Shown here one piece after another: positions 4,476 through 8,817 of a stretch of DNA of 8,817 nt. The DNA is from Candidatus Curtissbacteria bacterium (lineage in GTDB: Bacteria; Patescibacteriota; Microgenomatia; Curtissbacterales; GWA2-41-24). The notes under the pieces are model-generated. The model saw only the letters and a program-made list of their open reading frames with translations. It searched no databases and was not told the DNA's origin. Position 1 is the first letter of the stretch. Each line of letters begins with the position of its first letter. The position numbers were made by a program, and so were the translations under genes. The stretch covers positions 1-8,817 of the forward strand of contig JACPKK010000017.1 in NCBI GenBank assembly GCA_016187105.1, written 5' to 3'.

Positions 4476-5615
4476 ATGGTCAAAAAAATTGCCCTCATTT
4501 TGGCTTTAGCTCTTCTGGCCCTTTTTGCCTCGAGCTTTGTTTTTGCCAGTCAATTTACACCCGCCCAAAAAACCGTTACTCTGGCCAAAGGCTCTGCCGC
4601 AACCGGTGACTATTTTCAAACCGGCGGCACGGTCATTCTTTCCGGTGATGTCGCGGGCGATGCCTACCTCGCGGGCGCAAATATTATAGTCGACGGCAAT
4701 ATCGCGGGCGATCTGATTGCCACCGGTGCCAATATTACATTCTCCGGTAAAACCGCCGGCAATGTACGCGTCCTCGGAGGTACTGTCCAAATCACGGGGC
4801 AAATCGCCAAAAACGTGACCGTTGCCGGCGGCACGGTCAAAATCGGTGATACGGCAAAAATCGGCGGCAGTTTAGTTTCCGTCTCCGGAAGTCTTAATAT
4901 CGATTCTCCAATCGGAAGAGGCGCCACTTTATCCGGCGGGGAAGTCACCCTCAAAAGCACAGTCGGCGGGGCCCTCACCACGGGCTCTTCCAAAATAACG
5001 CTCGGCCCCTCCTCGGTCATCAATGGTAATCTAACCTACCTGCCTACTACAACTGTCGATGTTCAAAAGGGCGCCCAAATCAAAGGCAGAATCGTCAAAA
5101 GCACCCAAGACGTTTCCCAAACTTCAGTCTTCAAAGGGGCACTCGGCCTAAAACTGGCCGGTCTTCTTTCAATGTTTATTATCGCCTTGCTCCTCATTAG
5201 GTTTACACCAAACTATCTTGATAAGACAACCGGCATCATTGCCAAAAGGCCGCTTCAGTCGCTTTTCGTTGGGGTCCTGGTTCTTGTAGGCATCCCCATA
5301 GTCGCGGCCGTCCTTTTCCTTACCATTGTCGGCATTCCTCTTTCCCTAATCCTTGTTCTTGCGCTCATTATTCTTGCCTACTTATCGCCGATTTTTGTAA
5401 GCGCTTACGTAGGCCAAAAACTGGCAACCCTCCTAAAAATTAAAGCCGCCAAAGCTTGGACGGTTTTGCTTGGCTTACTTACTTATGCGCTCGTCTCACA
5501 AATTCAATTAATCGGGGGACTCGTAACTCTTTTGGTGCTTTTAGTAGGCGTCGGGGCCCAGCTAACCGAAAGGCTGGCTCTCTATAAAGACTTGCGCGCG
5601 AGAAAACTTGTTTAA
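4476..5615 (+). CDS. secreted bactofilin-like (polymer-forming) protein with C-terminal membrane domain
   Basis: A 379-residue protein in three parts. Residues 1-24 form a signal peptide with a probable cleavage site after VFA. Residues about 33-205 are a run of short Gly/Val/Ile/Thr strands with recurring patterns such as GDVAGDAYLAGANI and GNVRVLGGTVQI, the right-handed beta-helix look of bactofilins. Residues about 221-363 hold four to five membrane spans (around 221-243, 262-284, 286-310, 327-342, 345-363), and the tail is basic. Classical bactofilins are cytosolic polymers; the signal peptide places this helix outside the membrane, so a role in surface or envelope scaffolding is inferred. 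It ends convergently with the peptidase gene, the two TAA stops overlapping within TTAA. Confidence 0.85.
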   Translation: MVKKIALILALALLALFASSFVFASQFTPAQKTVTLAKGSAATGDYFQTGGTVILSGDVAGDAYLAGANIIVDGNIAGDLIATGANITFSGKTAGNVRVLGGTVQITGQIAKNVTVAGGTVKIGDTAKIGGSLVSVSGSLNIDSPIGRGATLSGGEVTLKSTVGGALTTGSSKITLGPSSVINGNLTYLPTTTVDVQKGAQIKGRIVKSTQDVSQTSVFKGALGLKLAGLLSMFIIALLLIRFTPNYLDKTTGIIAKRPLQSLFVGVLVLVGIPIVAAVLFLTIVGIPLSLILVLALIILAYLSPIFVSAYVGQKLATLLKIKAAKAWTVLLGLLTYALVSQIQLIGGLVTLLVLLVGVGAQLTERLALYKDLRARKLV

Positions 5616-5881
5616 TACGAAAAGACAACTTTGCCCATAATTTCCCCTTTTTTTACAGGCGACCTTGGCACGCTCTCCAGCCGGTTGTCGCCGCCGACAT
5701 CATATAAATTGCCTCTAACCCTTCTAATTCTTTTTATATAATTTTTGTTTCCCTTACGAAAAACAATGACATCGCGCACTTTATAATTCAGCCGCTTGAA
5801 TGTCAGCACTCGATCACCCGGCCTAAAAGCCGGCGCCATACTATTTTCCCAAACAATGAATCGCGAAAAGGGGAATTTCAA
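5612..5881 (-). CDS. sodX: nickel superoxide dismutase maturation peptidase (SodX, S24/S26-like)
   Basis: An 89-residue signal-peptidase-like protein without a membrane anchor, predicted to remove the N-terminal leader of the adjacent Ni-SOD precursor so that its metal hook is exposed. The catalytic serine is S14 in ENSMAPAFRPGDRVL. The general-base lysine is probably K50 in NYIKRI, and VGGDN (62-66) matches the conserved C-terminal box of the family. The start is a TTG two bases after the sodN stop; no ATG lies upstream of the catalytic serine. The rare start codon and missing ribosome binding site suggest low, translationally coupled synthesis. The assignment is strengthened by direct linkage to sodN. 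It is the last gene of a four-gene operon and converges with the bactofilin-like gene. Confidence 0.9.
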   Translation of the reverse strand: MKFPFSRFIVWENSMAPAFRPGDRVLTFKRLNYKVRDVIVFRKGNKNYIKRIRRVRGNLYDVGGDNRLESVPRSPVKKGEIMGKVVFSY

Positions 5882-5883
5882 AA

Positions 5884-6330
5884 CTATTTTTTGGCGGCCG
5901 CTTGCGCTTCTTCAAGCATCTCGCCGATTGCCTCAACTTTGGCCAAGAGCTCCTTGGCTCTCTCAAGACTAACTTCGCGCTTGTTTTCCGAACAAAGCTT
6001 TGCCGCTTCCCACACCATCTCGTGCAAATTGGGCCACTTTTGCAAATGTTCGCTCTTGAAAAAATCCGTCCATAAAATCAAAACTTCTTTTTTGCAAAGC
6101 TCCGCATGCTGTTCTTTGACCAAAACGCATCTTACAAAAGTATTGCGGTCGCCGGCAGTCGGATTTTCCTTGGGAAGCGCCAGAATCTTCTCGACCATCT
6201 TAACTACCGTCTCGGCCGCCGTTTGCGACGGCTCCGCCTTATAAATCCCGCACGGCACGTCGCAATGAGCCAAGGCGATTTGCGGAGGGAAAATTTTGTC
6301 AAAATTTCGAAGGAGTTGGGCAAGCATCAT
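5884..6330 (-). CDS. sodN: nickel-dependent superoxide dismutase precursor
   Basis: A 148-residue precursor of a cytosolic enzyme that dismutates superoxide. The Ni-hook HCDVPCGIY (22-30) supplies the ligands: the H22 amino group and side chain after cleavage, C23 and C27. Residues 1-21 are the leader removed by the protease encoded next door. The body matches known Ni-SODs in VKEQHAEL (71-78), ILWTDFFK (85-92) and NLHEMVWEA (101-109), consistent with the four-helix bundle. The mature form would be about 127 residues, near the usual 117-130. The first of two adjacent ATGs overlaps the TGA of the upstream membrane-protein gene, and an initiation site two bases after its own stop serves sodX. 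Three extra cysteines (C68, C79, C113) occur in the body. Confidence 0.97.
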   Translation of the reverse strand: MMLAQLLRNFDKIFPPQIALAHCDVPCGIYKAEPSQTAAETVVKMVEKILALPKENPTAGDRNTFVRCVLVKEQHAELCKKEVLILWTDFFKSEHLQKWPNLHEMVWEAAKLCSENKREVSLERAKELLAKVEAIGEMLEEAQAAAKK

Positions 6331-7031
6331 TTTTTAACAATCAAGTATTTTTTTGCCAAAGTCACACCTTTTGGCAAAAGATTTTTGGCTGAAAGATAAC
6401 CTAAAATGTTGGTCATCAAGATAAAAGATGCCGAGATCCCAAGCGCAAAGATTGACCTTTCCAAAATAACAACCGGGACAAGACCCGTCCAAAAAGCGGC
6501 AGTTGTTGGAAATGCCCAAACCCATATAGCACCCCCGACAGAATGCGAGCTAAAAGTCGACGCCAAGCTTCTTGCGGCCAGGAATCTTTCCCTAAACGGC
6601 CAAACCGCAAAAGGAATCACCCAGAGTAGCGTAAAGTACCATGCCTCGCGTCCTACCGGATTTGCCAGGAATGCAATAATTGCAAGAAGCGGCAGGGTAA
6701 GTAACCGTTTGTCCGGTTTTGAGAAAACGGCAACACCGGTAATCATCGGCAGCAGTCTTACTGTTGCCAGAAATGCCAAGAGTGACGTTGCTTTAACGCC
6801 GTCAAAGCCGTGGAACGCCAAATTCGCAACCTGCATCAGGCCTACTGCCGCCATCCCCCAAATACTGCCAAGAAAGGCACCGGAGACAGGGTAAAACATG
6901 TCAAAGAAAGTAAGCTTTGCCCGCGTGCCGGCAAGATTGTTGACAGGAAACTGCAAAAGCACAAACCCCAAAACAACAAAAACCGCCAAATACAAAAACT
7001 TGCTTCTATTTTTTAATAGGTTAATTGTCAT
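6327..7031 (-). CDS. polytopic membrane protein, possibly an ECF-type substrate-binding (S) component
   Basis: A 234-residue integral membrane protein with about six hydrophobic spans (roughly 12-30, 45-72, 84-104, 110-126, 130-146 and 183-210). The segment FFDMFYPVSGAFLGSIWGM has the Asp/Pro/Gly pattern seen in vitamin and metal S-components of energy-coupling-factor transporters. A polar loop SSHSVGGAIW (161-170) with H163 precedes the last spans. I cannot assign a substrate from sequence. The stop overlaps the sodN start (ATGATG), and its own ATG overlaps the SDR stop (TAATG), so it is tightly coupled to both. That context makes nickel uptake for the SOD an attractive but unproven idea. 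It could instead be an unrelated membrane protein. Confidence 0.75.
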   Translation of the reverse strand: MTINLLKNRSKFLYLAVFVVLGFVLLQFPVNNLAGTRAKLTFFDMFYPVSGAFLGSIWGMAAVGLMQVANLAFHGFDGVKATSLLAFLATVRLLPMITGVAVFSKPDKRLLTLPLLAIIAFLANPVGREAWYFTLLWVIPFAVWPFRERFLAARSLASTFSSHSVGGAIWVWAFPTTAAFWTGLVPVVILERSIFALGISASFILMTNILGYLSAKNLLPKGVTLAKKYLIVKK

Positions 7032-7759
7032 TAGTCGTTAGTCGCCTTAAAACCCGGTACATATCCACCGGAAACTTCTATGTTGGCTCCATTTATATAA
7101 TAGGCGTCGCCAGAAATCAAGAACAAAAGCGCGCGGGTCACATCATGGTAGCTGGCCGCTCGTCCCATCGGGAATTCTTTGGCTTTAAAAATGTCAGTCG
7201 CTAGTGATCCCGGAGAAATCATATTTATGTGAATTCCATTTTTTGCTTCCTCGTGCGCCATAATTTTGGTTAATATATAAACACCAGTCTTGGCCAAGAA
7301 ATACGGTGTTGATTTTTCCAAAATCTGGAGTCTCTCCGCCCCAACTGCACCAATATTGACAATATGACCGCTTTTTTGCTTTCTCATGCAGGGTAAAACT
7401 GCTCGGCTGGCAAAAAGGGTAGAATAGAGGTTTGATTCGATCAAATCCCGAAATTCGCTATTGGAAGTCTTGCCAAAATCTTTATAAATAAAGTTGCCGA
7501 CATTGTTAACGAGAAGGTCAACCCGCCCGAGTTTGGCTAAAGTTTCATCAGCCATTTTCAAAACTTCATCTTCACGGGTCATATCAGCCTGAAGAAGGAT
7601 TGATCCTTGCGATATCTTTTTAACTTCTTGAAAAGTCTTGCGGGCGGCATCTGCGCTATCACGATAATGGATAGCTAAAACGTACCCTTCCTTTGCCAAA
7701 GCCAGGGCTATACTTTTCCCCAAACCCTTGGCGCTTCCGCTAACAATCGCCGTTCTCAT
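7031..7759 (-). CDS. short-chain dehydrogenase/reductase (SDR, FabG-like)
   Basis: A 242-residue NAD(P)-dependent oxidoreductase with a Rossmann fold. The cofactor motif is S7-G-S-A-K-G12-L-G14, then ADMT at 58-61, NNVG at 85-88 and the catalytic YxxxK as Y153-F-L-A-K157. The C-terminal ISPGSLATD (181-189) fits the classical SDR substrate-loop region. Where most SDRs have the catalytic serine after the NIG/NIS strand, this one reads NIGAVGAE with A138. The substrate cannot be named. It is the first gene of the SDR/membrane/sodN/sodX operon, and its TAA overlaps the next ATG. TATAAT ends seven bases before the ATG, with TATACA 17 bases further up, so the operon probably has a leaderless first cistron. 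Confidence 0.92.
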   Translation of the reverse strand: MRTAIVSGSAKGLGKSIALALAKEGYVLAIHYRDSADAARKTFQEVKKISQGSILLQADMTREDEVLKMADETLAKLGRVDLLVNNVGNFIYKDFGKTSNSEFRDLIESNLYSTLFASRAVLPCMRKQKSGHIVNIGAVGAERLQILEKSTPYFLAKTGVYILTKIMAHEEAKNGIHINMISPGSLATDIFKAKEFPMGRAASYHDVTRALLFLISGDAYYINGANIEVSGGYVPGFKATND

Positions 7760-7763
7760 CTTC

Positions 7764-7800
7764 CTGATTATACGAAAATCCCCTTTTTATGTATAATCAG
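7764..7800. promoter_or_regulatory. symmetric divergent promoter / 10-bp inverted repeat
   Basis: CTGATTATAC (7764-7773) and GTATAATCAG (7791-7800) are perfect inverted repeats 17 bases apart. Read leftward, TATAAT at 7767-7772 is the -10 of the SDR/sodN operon and TATACA (7790-7795) its -35. Read rightward, TATAAT at 7792-7797 is the -10 of the 169-residue gene and TATACG (7769-7774) a weak -35. Each -10 ends seven bases before its start codon. Thus the -10 of one promoter overlaps the -35 of the other, so only one polymerase should fit at a time. The symmetry may also serve a dimeric regulator, which is inference. Confidence 0.65.
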
Positions 7801-7804
7801 CCTC

Positions 7805-8314
7805 ATGGTGGAACGCCCGCAGTTATCTACCAAACCATTAGGCACCTTAATTGAAACATGCCTAGGTTACATTTTCGTAGGGCGAGCGGGAAACGATTTA
7901 AATTTTGTAAAGCCGCTCAATAACGGTAAACCTCACCCTAGATTTCACATCATATTAACGTTAGACGGATCAGGTTTGACAACCGGTGCTACCGGTCTAA
8001 CGCTTCATGTAGACTCAAAAAAACACCGAACCGATACGAGGGGACGAGCCATGGGGGAAAGGCAAGAAGAACTTAAAAGGATAATCGCGGGGTTGGAAAA
8101 AAATAACGCACCCGAAGCTCAAAACCTTGCCAGCGCCCTCGAAAAAGATCGGCTTTTCGGCGCCTCACGTCTTGCATCGACCCCGCCTAAAGTCAATCGT
8201 CAAGGGCTTTCGGGCGTAGACAGAAGATCGGCAAGACTCGCCGCCCGAGGCGAGAAGTCCCGCGCCCAAGCGAGATTGGCTATGGAAGAACTTGATGACT
8301 GGAATGGGCAATGA
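7805..8314 (+). CDS. hypothetical basic protein, 169 residues
   Basis: I do not recognise a characterised family. The first half (1-75) looks like a compact beta-rich domain with PRFHIILTL (45-53) and LTLHVDSKKH (65-74). From memory, RFH...LHLD-type patterns recur in small hypothetical proteins of Patescibacteria, but I cannot verify this. The second half (about 80-169) is highly charged, Arg/Lys/Ala-rich and probably helical, with an acidic end (EELDDW). No signal peptide or membrane segment is visible, so it is likely cytosolic and may bind nucleic acid. TATAAT ends seven bases before the ATG, within a divergent promoter shared with the SDR/sodN operon. It is followed by the convergent tRNA-Gly. 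Confidence 0.7.
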   Translation: MVERPQLSTKPLGTLIETCLGYIFVGRAGNDLNFVKPLNNGKPHPRFHIILTLDGSGLTTGATGLTLHVDSKKHRTDTRGRAMGERQEELKRIIAGLEKNNAPEAQNLASALEKDRLFGASRLASTPPKVNRQGLSGVDRRSARLAARGEKSRAQARLAMEELDDWNGQ

Positions 8315-8357
8315 GTCACCCCATAATAGGGTTGCACCCTTAAAAAATTGACGCGGG

Positions 8358-8428
8358 AGCGGGTGAAGGGAATCGAACCCTCGTAACCTGATTGGCAACC
8401 AGGTGTACTGCCATTGTACTACACCCGC
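8358..8428 (-). tRNA. tRNA-Gly(GCC)
   Basis: A complete tRNA on the minus strand. Acceptor strand GCGGGTG (8428-8422) pairs with CACCCGC (8365-8359), and the discriminator is U, as in bacterial glycine tRNAs. The anticodon stem CCTGG/TCAGG has a terminal G-T pair and holds loop TTGCCAA, giving anticodon GCC. The T loop is TTCGATT. No CCA is encoded. Its 3' flank carries no copy of the element seen behind tRNA-Lys and tRNA-Gln. Confidence 0.96.
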
Positions 8429-8438
8429 ACAAAATGCC

Positions 8439-8444
8439 ATTATA
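8439..8444 (-). promoter_or_regulatory. -10 element of tRNA-Gly
   Basis: A perfect TATAAT on the minus strand lies ten bases before the tRNA 5' end and starts immediately after the TGA of the upstream partial gene. Any -35 must lie inside that coding sequence. TTTAGA at 16 bases spacing is a weak candidate. Confidence 0.6.
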
Positions 8445-8817
8445 TCAAAGTCCCCTTACGTCTAAAAGCCTCGCCACAACATCACCAACCTCTTCAAACC
8501 GATAAACATAAAAAGCGCCTTCGCCGCCCGGAAGCTTAATTACCTCCATGGGGTCCTCCTCCAAACTTCTTGCCGTAACAACCAAATCACCACCGCTAAA
8601 TTCATCAGGGCCGATCTGCCGAACCAGGCAGCCATAAGGAAAAAAGTGGTATCTTTCAAAAGAAAACTGACCGCCTGTTGCCCCGCACCCTAAGCGGGTT
8701 CCGCCGTTTGCCTGCCAAAGAAAAGGGTCTACTTTGTTATAGAAAAGGTTAAACATATAAACCTGGTCCAGACTCTCGTGCTGCTTGTATAAAAAGTGGA
8801 CGTTACTTCTCTGGTTA
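8445..8817 (-). CDS. unrecognised protein, C-terminal part (5' end outside window)
   Basis: The frame stays open from its TGA to the window edge. An internal ATG at 8756 gives 103 residues, but the upstream codons read as plausible protein (VHFLYKQHESLDQVY), so the gene probably begins beyond the window. The visible part is aromatic-rich, with FNLFYNKVDPFLWQANGG, a glycine- and cysteine-containing GCGATGG turn, FERYHFFPYGCLV, and a mixed alpha/beta C-terminus ending in DVVARLLDVRGL. No signal peptide or membrane span can be seen in this portion. I do not recognise a family. tRNA-Gly follows 16 bases downstream with its own -10. Confidence 0.6.
   Translation of the reverse strand, partial: NQRSNVHFLYKQHESLDQVYMFNLFYNKVDPFLWQANGGTRLGCGATGGQFSFERYHFFPYGCLVRQIGPDEFSGGDLVVTARSLEEDPMEVIKLPGGEGAFYVYRFEEVGDVVARLLDVRGL

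Noticed and set aside
6406..6894. Plus-strand ORF of 162 codons
   Set aside because: It is a shadow antisense to the 234-residue membrane protein, which has clear membrane spans and overlapping start/stop coupling on both sides.
8328..8347. Short stem AGGGT/ACCCT near A/T run as a terminator between the 169-residue gene and tRNA-Gly
   Set aside because: On the plus strand the stem is followed by A residues and on the minus strand the T-run precedes it, so it fits a terminator on neither strand.

Overview
The window looks like a piece of a small bacterial genome, probably of the Candidate Phyla Radiation (Patescibacteria), perhaps Microgenomates. This lineage call is an inference. It rests on short, densely packed genes, tRNA genes without an encoded CCA end, a short TalC/FSA-type transaldolase, a secreted bactofilin-like protein with a C-terminal membrane domain, a lone RRM protein and several small unrecognised proteins. 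TGA, TAA and TAG all act as stops, which argues against the TGA=Gly lineages.

Layout. Positions 1-420 hold tRNA-Leu(UAA) and tRNA-Lys(CUU), with a long hairpin between them and a structured non-coding element after tRNA-Lys. A penicillin-binding-protein-type D,D-carboxypeptidase (minus strand) and a transaldolase (plus strand) diverge from a 53-base promoter region. tRNA-Gln(UUG) follows, with a second copy of the same element behind it, then a possible 45-residue basic protein. A minus-strand operon (RRM protein, zinc-ribbon protein, DedA membrane protein) diverges from greA. A secreted bactofilin-like membrane protein comes next. It converges on a tightly coupled minus-strand operon: SDR oxidoreductase, polytopic membrane protein, nickel superoxide dismutase, and its maturation peptidase. 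A divergent, symmetric promoter separates that operon from an unrecognised basic protein. The window closes with tRNA-Gly(GCC) and the 3' part of an unrecognised gene, both on the minus strand.

The most unusual content is the pair of elements behind tRNA-Lys and tRNA-Gln. Each is bounded by a 16-17 base direct repeat of the 3' end of its own tRNA gene, with unit lengths of 147 and 168 bases. They share a core of about 60 bases. Both also have a hairpin that begins inside the tRNA 3' end, a stretch complementary to the host tRNA 3' half, and variable but structure-preserving stems. One core base pair differs by a compensatory change (G-C versus A-U). They could be a tRNA-targeted mobile element, a structured tRNA trailer RNA, or a terminator module. 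I recognise no described family.

Two other themes stand out. First, seven genes that begin transcription units have a -10-like hexamer ending only 6-9 bases before the start codon, which predicts leaderless mRNAs. The RRM gene is the exception, with a perfect AGGAGG and a leader of about 100 bases. Second, the nickel SOD, its peptidase, a membrane protein and an SDR enzyme have overlapping or nearly touching reading frames. This suggests one oxidative-stress unit in which the membrane protein might supply nickel; that last role is speculative.
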